This document shows positions 1-6,237 of a DNA stretch of 15,582 nt, in pieces (positions within the stretch are counted from its first letter, which is position 1; each line of letters starts with the position of its first letter). Both the position numbers and the translations under genes were made by a program. Source of the stretch: Phycisphaerales bacterium UBA2396 (GTDB lineage: Bacteria > Planctomycetota > Phycisphaerae > Phycisphaerales > UBA1924); the NCBI GenBank assembly GCA_002343325.1, contig DDSG01000024.1, positions 1 to 15,582 of the forward strand, written 5' to 3'. The notes below the pieces were generated by a model that saw nothing but the letters and a program-made list of their open reading frames with translations, did not search any database and was not told where the DNA came from.

Positions 1-78
1 CCCCCCCCCCCCCCGCCGGCGAGACCTGCTTTCTCCCCCCAACACCCGCCTTTTTCCACCGCCCCCCCCACCCCCCCC
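1..78. repeat. C-rich homopolymer tracts at the window edge
   Basis: The first 14 bases are all C. Two further eight-base C runs (62-69 and 71-78) are separated by a single A, and a six-base run sits near 35-40. Such tracts are unusual against the rest of the window. They could be a real low-complexity stretch or the unreliable end of an assembled contig. Confidence 0.6.
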
Positions 79-179
79 AGCCGATCCCGCAGCCGCAGCC
101 GCAGCGTCATCCCCGCAAACTCCGGCTGCTCCGCCATCGCCCGCAGCTTCACCGCGTACGCCGCCGGATACACCCCCAT
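1..179 (-). CDS. Possible 5' fragment of an unknown gene, cut by the left edge
   Basis: A minus-strand frame opens with ATG at 179-177 and stays open to the window edge (about 59 codons). A GAGG sequence lies about five bases upstream of the ATG, and an in-frame stop lies at 194-192. Codons in the first 35 positions end mostly in G, as in the real genes of this window, and give a plausible helical peptide (Tyr-Pro-Ala-Ala-Tyr start, then a Leu/Arg-rich stretch). After that the frame dissolves into Gly-rich sequence because the DNA is made of C runs. I do not recognise a family. The plus-strand frames here are also open, so coding potential is ambiguous. It could equally be non-coding low-complexity DNA. 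Confidence 0.22.
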   Translation of the reverse strand, partial: MGVYPAAYAVKLRAMAEQPEFAGMTLRLRLRDRLGGVGGAVEKGGCWGEKAGLAGGGGG

Positions 180-215
180 CCCGCCTCGTACCTAACGCAA
201 TCCAATCGAACGCCC

Positions 216-249
216 AGGGCCGTCTTTCTCGCGACGGCCCTTTCATTTC
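216..249 (+). terminator. Intrinsic terminator, plus strand
   Basis: A perfect nine-base-pair stem (AGGGCCGTC at 216-224 paired with GACGGCCCT at 233-241) closes an eight-base loop. It is followed by a T-rich tract (TTTCATTT). The T tract is only on the plus side, so it should stop transcripts coming from the left. The gene it serves is not identifiable in the first 215 bases. It insulates the promoter that begins at 252. Confidence 0.6.
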
Positions 250-251
250 GC

Positions 252-280
252 TTGATTTGTTAGTAAGTACTCACTATAGT
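252..280 (+). promoter_or_regulatory. Sigma-70-type promoter for the small membrane protein gene
   Basis: TTGATT (252-257) and TATAGT (275-280) match the -35 and -10 consensus at four and five of six positions, with an ideal 17-base spacer. The likely start of transcription is near 287, about 33 bases before the chosen ATG at 320. This is the clearest housekeeping-type promoter in the window and lies directly behind an intrinsic terminator. No experimental start site is available, and promoter rules in this group of bacteria are less well known. Confidence 0.55.
261..276. promoter_or_regulatory. Near-perfect palindrome resembling a TetR-family operator
   Basis: The sixteen bases TAGTAAGTACTCACTA form an inverted repeat with a single mismatched pair (A265 against C272). 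The site fills most of the spacer and touches the -10 box, so a bound repressor would block polymerase. The pattern TAGTnAGTACTnACTA resembles operators commonly found upstream of TetR-family genes. No TetR gene is in the window, so the regulator would have to act from elsewhere or lie beyond the left edge. Confidence 0.5.
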
Positions 281-319
281 GTCCCCGTACACTCACTTGC
301 CCCACTCAGGAGAACCACG

Positions 320-676
320 ATGCGCACAAGTTGGATCCTCCACTGGGCGGCCCGGGCTTTGGCCGCGGTATCGACTACCTTGATCGCCCTCATGGCCACC
401 GACGGCCTCGCCTGGCCGAACCCCTCGGAGTGGGCACTGATTGCCTTCTTCCCCATCGGCGTGGTCGCCGGCTTTGTGTGGGCCTGGCGAACACCCGCCG
501 CCGGTGGCACTCTGAGTGTGCTGTCGCTCGTGGGCTTCTACTTGATGCACCGGACGCTCGCGGGTAATTGGCCTTCGGGCCCCTGGTTCGCGGTCTTCTC
601 CGCCCCGGCCGCGGTCTTCCTCGCCGCCGCCGTCGCCGCGCAGTTCGAGCATCCCGCGCCGGCGCACCCCGCCTGA
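320..676 (+). CDS. Small four-helix membrane protein, unknown function
   Basis: This 118-residue protein has four hydrophobic segments at about residues 8-26, 38-56, 62-78 and 86-105, with short polar links, so it should be an integral inner-membrane protein. The opening Trp-Ala-Ala-Arg, the Pro-Asn-Pro after helix one and the Trp-Ala-Trp at the end of helix two recall small uncharacterised DUF membrane proteins (possibly DUF7670). That assignment is from memory and is tentative. The ATG at 320 is preferred over the upstream in-frame TTG at 257 because AGGAGA (308-313) lies at proper distance and the promoter -10 box is downstream of 257. It stands 55 bases before menG and may share its transcript. 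The operator-like palindrome in its promoter suggests repression by a TetR-type regulator. No catalytic residues are apparent. Confidence 0.72.
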   Translation: MRTSWILHWAARALAAVSTTLIALMATDGLAWPNPSEWALIAFFPIGVVAGFVWAWRTPAAGGTLSVLSLVGFYLMHRTLAGNWPSGPWFAVFSAPAAVFLAAAVAAQFEHPAPAHPA

Positions 677-731
677 TCTCGGACGTCGTTCGCCGCGGAG
701 GCACCGATCGAGACAGCTACCGTTGGTCGTG

Positions 732-1553
732 ATGAATGCCACGCCGACTCCGCCATCCGGGACATCAGCCCCTCAACCCCGTGCCGGCGCACAAGGCGAG
801 GAAGCCTGGTCTAGCAGCGAACTGGCCAACCCCCACGCTCACGCGGAGAAGGCGGGCAAGGTCCAGCGCATGTTCGCGGCAATCGCCGGCAGCTACGACC
901 TGAATAACCGTGTGCACTCGATCTGGCAGGATCAGATGTGGCGTCGGTACGCGGTGAAGGCCGCGGGCGTGCGCCCGGGCGAAAGTGTGCTGGACATCGC
1001 CTGCGGCACTGGAGACCTGACAGAGCTCTTTGCGAAAACCGAGGCGGCCCGGGTCGTGGGCGGCGACTTCACCCCGGCGATGCTCGACAAAGCCCGCGAG
1101 AAGGCCCCGCGCAATCTCGGCGCGTCGCTGGCCTCCAAGGTGACCTACGTCGAGGCGGACGCGACACGGCTGGCGTTCCCGGACGCGAGCTTTGACGTGG
1201 TGTCGATCGCGTTTGGCATCCGGAACGTCTCGGACCCGGCGGCGGCGGTGCGGGAGTTCGCGCGGGTGCTGCGCCCCGGCGGGCGTCTTGTGATTCTCGA
1301 GTTTGATCGCCCCTCGTTTGCGCCGATGCGCTGGTTCTACGACTTCTATTGCGGGTGGGTGATGCCGAGAACCGCGACGATCATCAGCGGGGATCGATCG
1401 GGGGCGTACCGATATCTCCCTGCATCGGTAGGGTCGTTCATGCCGAGGCGCGACCTCTCGGACCTGATTTCCCGCAGCGGCTTCAAGGAGGTGACGAGCC
1501 GCGGGCTTTCGCTGGGCATCTGCGTGTGTTACCGGGGTGTTCGCGCGGGCTGA
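732..1553 (+). CDS. ubiE: Demethylmenaquinone / ubiquinone methyltransferase UbiE (MenG)
   Basis: This is a class I SAM-dependent C-methyltransferase of the UbiE/MenG family, which methylates the prenylated quinone ring late in menaquinone or ubiquinone synthesis. The family core begins near residue 43 with Lys-Val-Gln-Arg-Met-Phe and Tyr-Asp-Leu-Asn-Asn. The SAM-binding motif VLDIACGTGD is at about residues 86-95, the acidic strand-two Gly-Gly-Asp follows, and GIRNV lies near 162-166. Next come ILEFDRP and the tail signature with Tyr-Arg-Tyr-Leu and a Ser-Val-Gly-Ser-Phe segment near 225-237. Total length is 273 residues. The first 40 are a Pro/Ala/Ser-rich extension not typical of the family. 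The ATG at 732 is used; an in-frame TTG at 723 would add three residues, and neither has a strong ribosome site. In this type of organism menaquinone is the more likely product. Confidence 0.93.
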   Translation: MNATPTPPSGTSAPQPRAGAQGEEAWSSSELANPHAHAEKAGKVQRMFAAIAGSYDLNNRVHSIWQDQMWRRYAVKAAGVRPGESVLDIACGTGDLTELFAKTEAARVVGGDFTPAMLDKAREKAPRNLGASLASKVTYVEADATRLAFPDASFDVVSIAFGIRNVSDPAAAVREFARVLRPGGRLVILEFDRPSFAPMRWFYDFYCGWVMPRTATIISGDRSGAYRYLPASVGSFMPRRDLSDLISRSGFKEVTSRGLSLGICVCYRGVRAG

Positions 1554-1776
1554 AGGGGCTTATCGGGTGCGGAAGTGGGGAATGTTGCGCGGTGAGCGGG
1601 CGTGGGGTGCGCGGGTGATTCAAAGTTCAGCGTTTGTGCGCACGGGCGCCGATACTCTGGGCCTCACGAGCGTTGGTGGCGCTCACGCCGGGGGGACCCC
1701 GGCACTTTCACAACATCTTGGTCCGGATGACGGATGGAATGCCGCGTTCGGTCGCCCCATACGGATGTGGAGCGAC
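1554..1776 (+). other. Intergenic stretch with a perfect GC hairpin, possible weak terminator
   Basis: Between ubiE and the next gene lie 223 bases. They include a perfect seven-base-pair hairpin at 1687-1703 (GCCGGGG, loop GGA, CCCCGGC) followed by ACTTTCAC. The U tract is too poor to call a confident intrinsic terminator. The structure could be a weak terminator for ubiE or a leader hairpin for the downstream gene. The downstream frame is open back to 1537, but the translation there is not protein-like, so I treat it as non-coding. Confidence 0.35.
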
Positions 1777-2475
1777 ATGCACCAGGACATGCTGCAGGAA
1801 CGGTTCTTTGAGGCGTTGGTGAACGGTCAGCGGAGCGAGGCGCGTCGGCTTGCCGACCTGGCCTGCGAGATCATCGGCGGGCCGCAGGCCGCGATGGTGG
1901 ATCTGTTGTGGCCCGCGTACGAGCAGCTCGATCGGCTGTATCGCGCGGACCAGCTTTCTCGAATGTCGTACCAGTTCGGGACGAGGCTTCTTCGGACGCT
2001 CGTCGAGCAGTTGGCGAGGCAGATCCCGCGAGGGCTGTCGAACGGGACGAGCATCGTGGCGTTCTGCGGGTCGTCGGAGGCGGAAGAGATCGGCGCACAG
2101 ATTGCCGTCGAGGTGCTCGATGCCGCGGGCTTCACCGTTCGCTTCGCGGGCGGCGGGATCGCCACGGACGAGATTCTCTCGCACGTGCACGAGAACCGGC
2201 CGGACGTGCTGCTGATGTTCGCGTCGGCGGCGTCGGACCTGCCCGGGATCCGGTCGGTCATCGACACGCTCCGCGAGATCAACGGCTCGCCCAACACGCG
2301 GATCGTCGTCGGGGCCGGGGTGTTCAATCGGGCCCCGGGCCTGGCCGAGGAACTGGGCGCGGAATTCTCCGTGCTCGAGCCGTTGAGCCTGGTGGACGCG
2401 CTGTCCAAGCCCAGGGTCACGACCGAACGCATCGAAGAGCGCAAGCCGATGCGGCGTCGCGCCCGCGCGGCGTAA
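1777..2475 (+). CDS. Stand-alone cobalamin-binding-fold protein with degenerate ligand motif
   Basis: This 232-residue protein has the two-part layout of B12-binding modules. A helical cap at about residues 5-85 resembles the B12-binding-2 domain of CarH and MetH. A Rossmann-like domain follows at about 91-210. The strand-one loop that normally reads Asp-x-His-x-x-Gly is here Glu101-Ala-Glu103-Glu-Ile-Gly106, so the cobalt-ligating His is replaced by Glu. The later Gly-Gly turn is Gly-Ala (VVGAGVF near 177-183). There is no MerR DNA-binding domain and no enzyme domain. Start: ATG 1777 has GGAG four bases upstream; ATG 1765 is an alternative. It may be a sensor that binds another tetrapyrrole, a base-on-independent cobalamin, or nothing. 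Heme-binding SCHIC domains are a known precedent for loss of cobalamin binding in this fold. Function is not established. A basic Arg-rich tail ends the protein. Confidence 0.78.
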   Translation: MHQDMLQERFFEALVNGQRSEARRLADLACEIIGGPQAAMVDLLWPAYEQLDRLYRADQLSRMSYQFGTRLLRTLVEQLARQIPRGLSNGTSIVAFCGSSEAEEIGAQIAVEVLDAAGFTVRFAGGGIATDEILSHVHENRPDVLLMFASAASDLPGIRSVIDTLREINGSPNTRIVVGAGVFNRAPGLAEELGAEFSVLEPLSLVDALSKPRVTTERIEERKPMRRRARAA

Positions 2476-2494
2476 GGCAGAACAAACCCTAAAC

Positions 2495-2530
2495 AAGGGC
2501 CGTCCCATGGAAGGGGCGGCCTTTCTTTTT
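2495..2530 (+). terminator. Strong intrinsic terminator after the cobalamin-fold gene
   Basis: A twelve-pair stem (AAGGGCCGTCCC at 2495-2506 with GGGGCGGCCTTT at 2513-2524, two G-U wobbles) closes a six-base loop and runs into TTTCTTTTT at 2522-2530. It starts 19 bases after the stop codon of the upstream gene. It ends the plus-strand unit that began at the promoter near 252 and separates it from the sigma-factor set. Confidence 0.82.
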
Positions 2531-2595
2531 GCGCCCTGGCCCCACAGAAAGCGGGGAATTTCCTGGATGGATGAGGCCGAGTGGCCGGTTCACGC

Positions 2596-2625
2596 GTCGA
2601 GTCGCAACCGGTTGAGCGGCTCGAC
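2596..2625. promoter_or_regulatory. Nested inverted repeats upstream of the sigma gene, candidate operator
   Basis: A perfect ten-base palindrome, CAACCGGTTG (2605-2614), is flanked by matching arms GTCGAG (2596-2601) and CTCGAC (2620-2625). The structure sits 48-78 bases before the start codon of the ECF sigma gene, where a promoter would be expected. It could bind a dimeric regulator or form a leader hairpin. There is no T tract, so it is not a terminator. No convincing -35/-10 pair was recognised nearby, which fits an alternative-sigma promoter. Confidence 0.35.
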
Positions 2626-2673
2626 TTGTACACTTGTGTGGAATCGGCGGCATCCTGTGCCCAAAGGGACGGC

Positions 2674-3261
2674 ATGACGAAGGCTGAAGAACAGGTTGTG
2701 ATGCGTCGTGCGGCTGCGGGCGACCGCGAGGCCTCTGGGATGTTGGTGCGGCTGCACCAGCGCTCGCTGTACACGTACCTGCTGCGGATGTCGGGGCGGC
2801 CCGACGTGGCGGAGGACGTGACGCAAGAGGCGTTCGTCCGGGTGCTGACGAATCTGGACCGGTTTGATCCGCGGTTTCGGTTTTCGACGTGGCTCTTTAC
2901 GATCGGTCGGCGGCTGTACTTGAACTGGTGCGAGAAACGCCGCCCGGCGAGCAACACGGACGCGGTGGGCGCGACAGGGAACGAGTCGGGTCGGCCCGAG
3001 GAGGGCACGGCCCGTCGTGAGCTCAACGTGCAGGCGAAGGACGTGCTCCAGCGTGCGTTGATGACACTGTCGTTCGAACAGCGCGAGGTGGTGGTGCTGT
3101 TCCACCAGCAGGACTGGCCGATCTGGCTGATCGCGGAGCATCTGCAGATGCCCGAGGGGACGGTCAAGAGCCACTTGCACCGCGGGCGTCGGCGTCTGCG
3201 TGAGGCGATGTCGGCGATCCAGAACGCGCCGTCGGAGACGTTGCAGGAGGCGTGGCTGTGA
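2674..3261 (+). CDS. ECF-type RNA polymerase sigma factor
   Basis: This is a 195-residue group 4 (extracytoplasmic function) sigma factor with only the two core domains. Region 2 spans about residues 10-85: the DVAEDVTQEAFVRV helix is followed by Phe-Asp-Pro-Arg-Phe-Arg-Phe-Ser-Thr-Trp-Leu, the -10-recognition and melting part. A variable Ser/Gly/Glu linker follows. Region 4 is at about 125-175, with a helix-turn-helix ending in MPEGTVKSHLHRGRRRL, which should read the -35 element. ATG 2674 is chosen because AAGGGA lies just upstream and the family fold begins there; the in-frame GTG at 2581 would add an unconserved 31 residues. Its stop overlaps the start of the next gene. Together with the coupled membrane protein and the exported protein it forms a likely signalling set. 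The ECF subgroup cannot be told by eye. Confidence 0.93.
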   Translation: MTKAEEQVVMRRAAAGDREASGMLVRLHQRSLYTYLLRMSGRPDVAEDVTQEAFVRVLTNLDRFDPRFRFSTWLFTIGRRLYLNWCEKRRPASNTDAVGATGNESGRPEEGTARRELNVQAKDVLQRALMTLSFEQREVVVLFHQQDWPIWLIAEHLQMPEGTVKSHLHRGRRRLREAMSAIQNAPSETLQEAWL

Positions 3262-4088
3262 GCACCCGACGCCCCAACGATCATCACGAGGACTTCACGG
3301 AGTTCGGGTTCCGCGAGATCGGCGGGGACTCGACGCAGGACAAGTATCTGAACGGCGAGATTTCTCGCCGGAGCCCGGAGTTCCGTCGTGCGTTCCAGCA
3401 GTCGACGTTCCGCGAGGAACTGGTGGAGATGGAGGGGATCGTCGAGTCGCTGAAGCGCTCGCCCAAGACGCCCGACCTGTGCGGGTCGATTCTGGACGCG
3501 GTGAACGAGCGTCGTCCGTTTGTCGCGCCGCAAGGCCGGCGGTGGATCTCGGCGTGGCGCATGTCGGCGGCGGCGGGTCTTCTGCTCGCGCTGGGCGGCG
3601 TGGCGGTGATGCAGCGGATGAAGCCCGAGGTTCTCGATCTGACGCCATCGCCCCGGCCCTTGAGTACGGTGGTGGCGGCGGCGTCGGAGACACGGGTACC
3701 GATCTCGGGGTCGAGCGTGGTTGGGATCGTGGCGGAACGCATGACGAGTCAATCGGCGCCCGCGGCACGTCGCGATGCGACGCCGCTGCTGGGGCGGACG
3801 CTGGCGGGGCTGGGCGTGGTGAGGCAGGTGGAAGTGCTGCCGGCAGAGAACGGCTGGGCGGGTCGGCAAGCGGGCGGGATCATGCCGGTAACGACCGAGC
3901 TGTGGGACACTGTTGGGGCACAGTGGCGGCTGGCCGGAGAAGGGTGGGCGGTGGCCCGCACGGGGAGTGAGCAGCACGGGGCGATGGTGATTCCGGCGTC
4001 GGGATGGAAACCGGGACGGATCAGGCTTCGTCCGGTGGAACCGATGCCCGGGGCGCTCGATGCGGCGTCGCTGGTCGGGCCGTTCTGA
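3258..4088 (+). CDS. Single-pass membrane protein, probable anti-sigma factor
   Basis: This 276-residue protein has an acidic and basic cytoplasmic part (about residues 1-98), one hydrophobic span (about 100-118, with an Ala-Ala-Ala-Gly-Leu-Leu-Leu core), and an outer domain of some 155 residues rich in Ser, Thr and Pro at its start. The GTG at 3258 overlaps the sigma stop codon (GTGA) and has a perfect AGGAGG (3245-3250) at seven bases, a strong sign of translational coupling. Topology and position match anti-sigma factors. However, I see no zinc-binding His-x3-Cys-x2-Cys motif; the cytoplasmic part has only one Cys (near residue 75). It is therefore either a non-zinc anti-sigma factor or a different partner. 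The role is inferred from context, not homology. Confidence 0.8.
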   Translation: MSTRRPNDHHEDFTEFGFREIGGDSTQDKYLNGEISRRSPEFRRAFQQSTFREELVEMEGIVESLKRSPKTPDLCGSILDAVNERRPFVAPQGRRWISAWRMSAAAGLLLALGGVAVMQRMKPEVLDLTPSPRPLSTVVAAASETRVPISGSSVVGIVAERMTSQSAPAARRDATPLLGRTLAGLGVVRQVEVLPAENGWAGRQAGGIMPVTTELWDTVGAQWRLAGEGWAVARTGSEQHGAMVIPASGWKPGRIRLRPVEPMPGALDAASLVGPF

Positions 4089-4137
4089 GAAGGCCTATGC
4101 GAGTGGGGCTTGTGGGTGGTCCTTGTTGGCGAACGTG

Positions 4138-5685
4138 ATGCGTGTGAAGTACGGGCACATCCTCGGGCTTGTGCTGAGCGTGAAGGCGTGGGCGCAGCCC
4201 GTGCCGGAACGATCGGAGCCCGAGTTGCCCAAGGAAGTCGGCGTCGCGTTGCTGATCCGCGAGGGGCAGTCGGTGCGCACGCATCCGTCGATGGTTCGGC
4301 TCGCGGAAGCGCTGCGCCGGTCGGGCTGGCTCGGGGATAAGGTCGAGGCGTGGTCGCTGCTGGCAAAGACGCTCGGCCTGGAGGATGGGGCGGCGTTGGA
4401 CTTGCTGATGGGTCAACGGTTCGCCGCGGTGTGGAGCGCGGAGCCGGCGGCGGCAAAGCTGCCGGGTGGTCCCTCCCGGGCGTGGGCGGCGATCAGCGAG
4501 GTGCCGGCGGGTGATGCGGATCTGCTGGCGGCCCGGCTTGATCCGGCGCCGCGCGGAGTGTCAAATCGGCGTGCCATCATGCTTCTCGAAGGTGGGCAGT
4601 TTGTGCTGTCGAGGCGGGACGTGGGCGATCGTTCGACCCTCACGCTGACGCCCGCGGCTTCGCCTCTGGAGCCCGGCGTCGCGTCTCGGGCGGCGGAGGA
4701 ACTGGGCAAGTCGCTGGCGGGGGCGGGTTTGGGCGTCTACGCGTCTTGGGAGCGCGAGGGGCGACCTGGCGAGACCGAGCGTGTGTGGGCGACGGCGACG
4801 CCGAATGGCGCAGTATGGACGATCGAGGCCCGCGGGACGCCCGGGCTTTTCGCCTTGACACCCGATGGTCTGCGATCGCTGTCTCGTGGGGAGCGTCGCG
4901 AACCGATGCGGGCGGCTTCGCACCTGCTGCACTTTGAAGGGGCGATCCCGCGCGAGTCGCAGTGGGATGAATCACTCAAGCAGGCGCTGACCGCGATGTC
5001 GCTGTTGCGACTGCCCGTGCCCGATCCGCGGATCTGGGGCCCGCGGATGCTGATCTCGGTGGAGCGGGGGGGCGAGTTGGGCAAGGAACTGTCGATGACG
5101 CTTGGGGTGGAGGTGTCGGACGTTCGAGCGGCGGCGACCCAGGGCGATGCGATGATGAGCGCCATCGTCGAGTGGGCCGGGCGCCTGGCGCTGGCGGAAG
5201 CGCCCGCGACGACCAAGCCCGGACCCAAGCAGGCGGTCGCGGAGCAGATCAAGCTCGCGGGGCGGGAGTACGCGGCGTTGCGGGTGGTTTCGCTGAGCCC
5301 GCCTTCGAAGAAAGAAGAGGACGGGGTGATCCTCGCGTGGACGTGTGTCGGATCCGACGCGGCGGGTGACTCGCGGGGGTGGTGGGTTCTGCGGTTTGAG
5401 GGGAGCGCCTCGGGTCGCGGGCGGCTCGAAGAATCCCTGGCGGGCGTTGGGCGGGATCTTCGCGGCGCGGTGGGCTCCTCGACGCTGATGAGACTGCGGG
5501 TCAGGCCCGCGGAGTTGTACGAGTGGCTCGACCTCAAGAACGCTCCCGAGGCCGAGACGCTCGCGCCGCTGCGCGAGATCGATCAGGTTGAATTCGAGGC
5601 GTGGGCGGACCCGTCGGGACACATCGTGGGGCACGGGACGGTGCAACTGGGCGAACGGCCTCGCAATGAGGGTGAAGACAAGTAG
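4138..5685 (+). CDS. Large exported protein of unknown function
   Basis: This 515-residue protein begins with a short signal peptide: positive Arg/Lys, a hydrophobic GLVLSV core, and an Ala-Trp-Ala cleavage site at about residue 19 followed by Gln-Pro. No other membrane span is evident. The mature part alternates predicted strands and helices and is rich in Arg, Gly and Glu. I saw no catalytic motif and only one Cys in the mature part. The layout vaguely recalls the DUF3352-type exported proteins found in Planctomycetota, which is only an impression. ATG 4138 is chosen for the signal peptide; in-frame starts back to 4060 give unlikely N termini and overlap the previous gene. It follows the putative anti-sigma gene by 49 bases, so it is probably co-transcribed. 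It may be the sensor-side partner or a target of the sigma system. It converges on the asparaginase-like gene with nine bases between the stops. Confidence 0.82.
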   Translation: MRVKYGHILGLVLSVKAWAQPVPERSEPELPKEVGVALLIREGQSVRTHPSMVRLAEALRRSGWLGDKVEAWSLLAKTLGLEDGAALDLLMGQRFAAVWSAEPAAAKLPGGPSRAWAAISEVPAGDADLLAARLDPAPRGVSNRRAIMLLEGGQFVLSRRDVGDRSTLTLTPAASPLEPGVASRAAEELGKSLAGAGLGVYASWEREGRPGETERVWATATPNGAVWTIEARGTPGLFALTPDGLRSLSRGERREPMRAASHLLHFEGAIPRESQWDESLKQALTAMSLLRLPVPDPRIWGPRMLISVERGGELGKELSMTLGVEVSDVRAAATQGDAMMSAIVEWAGRLALAEAPATTKPGPKQAVAEQIKLAGREYAALRVVSLSPPSKKEEDGVILAWTCVGSDAAGDSRGWWVLRFEGSASGRGRLEESLAGVGRDLRGAVGSSTLMRLRVRPAELYEWLDLKNAPEAETLAPLREIDQVEFEAWADPSGHIVGHGTVQLGERPRNEGEDK

Positions 5686-5694
5686 CTCGCGGGG

Positions 5695-6222
5695 TCAGGC
5701 GTCGAACCGGGTGAACGTGCCACGGTCGCGGTCTTTGCGGACGCCCGGGAACTTCAGAGCGCGGCCGTGGGCGACGGCGTAGACCGCGGGCGGGAGCACC
5801 CCGGCGGCGAAAATCGACTCGGTGAGGTTCTGCAGGGCGTCGGACCGCTTCATCTCGAAGGGCCTCATGGCGCCGGTGAGAACGATCGGGACGCGCGGCG
5901 CGGGGTAGGCGGCGTGGAGTGTCTCGCCGGTGATGTGGAGCGTGTCGGTGCCGTGAAGGATCACGATCCCGTTGCACTCGGTCGAGAGGTTGGGCGAGCC
6001 GCCGGCGGCGTGCACGGCCTCGACGATCCGGCGGCGGTCGTCGTCGGTCATGTGGAGGCTGTCTTTGGTCATCAGTTCGATGATGCGGACGGTGGTGTCT
6101 TCGAGGCGGAGGCGGCCGAGCATGTGCCGGACCAGGGAGCGTTGGTTTTCGAGGCTGCCCGAGAGTTCGTTGTAGGTCTTCTCGATGGTGCCGCCGGTCG
6201 TGATGAGGGTGACGTTCCGCAT
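5695..6222 (-). CDS. Single-domain asparaginase-like protein
   Basis: This 175-residue protein matches only the N-terminal catalytic domain of bacterial type I/II L-asparaginases, which are normally about 330 residues. All key N-domain residues are present: the nucleophile in TTGGTIEKT (Thr12), Asp54-Ser55 in MTKDS, the second triad HGTDT (Thr92, Asp93) and the Lys of the triad after TGAMRP (Lys125). The C-terminal domain that supplies part of the active site and the tetramer contacts is missing. The gene ends cleanly with Gly-Thr-Phe-Thr-Arg-Phe-Asp-Ala and a stop, so it does not look like recent decay. Short single-domain asparaginase-like proteins are a known but little-studied group. ATG 6222 has no visible ribosome site; it begins only about 16 bases after the U tract of the rplU terminator. 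Substrate is unproven, and it may be another amidase. Confidence 0.85.
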   Translation of the reverse strand: MRNVTLITTGGTIEKTYNELSGSLENQRSLVRHMLGRLRLEDTTVRIIELMTKDSLHMTDDDRRRIVEAVHAAGGSPNLSTECNGIVILHGTDTLHITGETLHAAYPAPRVPIVLTGAMRPFEMKRSDALQNLTESIFAAGVLPPAVYAVAHGRALKFPGVRKDRDRGTFTRFDA

Positions 6223-6237
6223 AGCGCAGCGTACGCG

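Noticed and set aside
257..319. Upstream TTG start for the small membrane protein
   Set aside because: It lies before the -10 box and has no ribosome site, whereas ATG 320 has AGGAGA at correct spacing.
1537..1764. Longer N terminus of the cobalamin-fold protein
   Set aside because: It would overlap the end of ubiE, contains a GC hairpin and translates to unconserved-looking sequence; ATG starts with a GGAG site lie at 1765-1777.
2612..2634. TTGAGC and TACACT as a sigma-70 promoter for the ECF gene
   Set aside because: The spacer is only 11 bases, too short for a functional pair.
1827..3977. A 716-codon minus-strand frame across the cobalamin-fold, sigma and anti-sigma genes
   Set aside because: It spans three recognised plus-strand genes and a terminator and has a Ser/Arg-rich translation with no domain.
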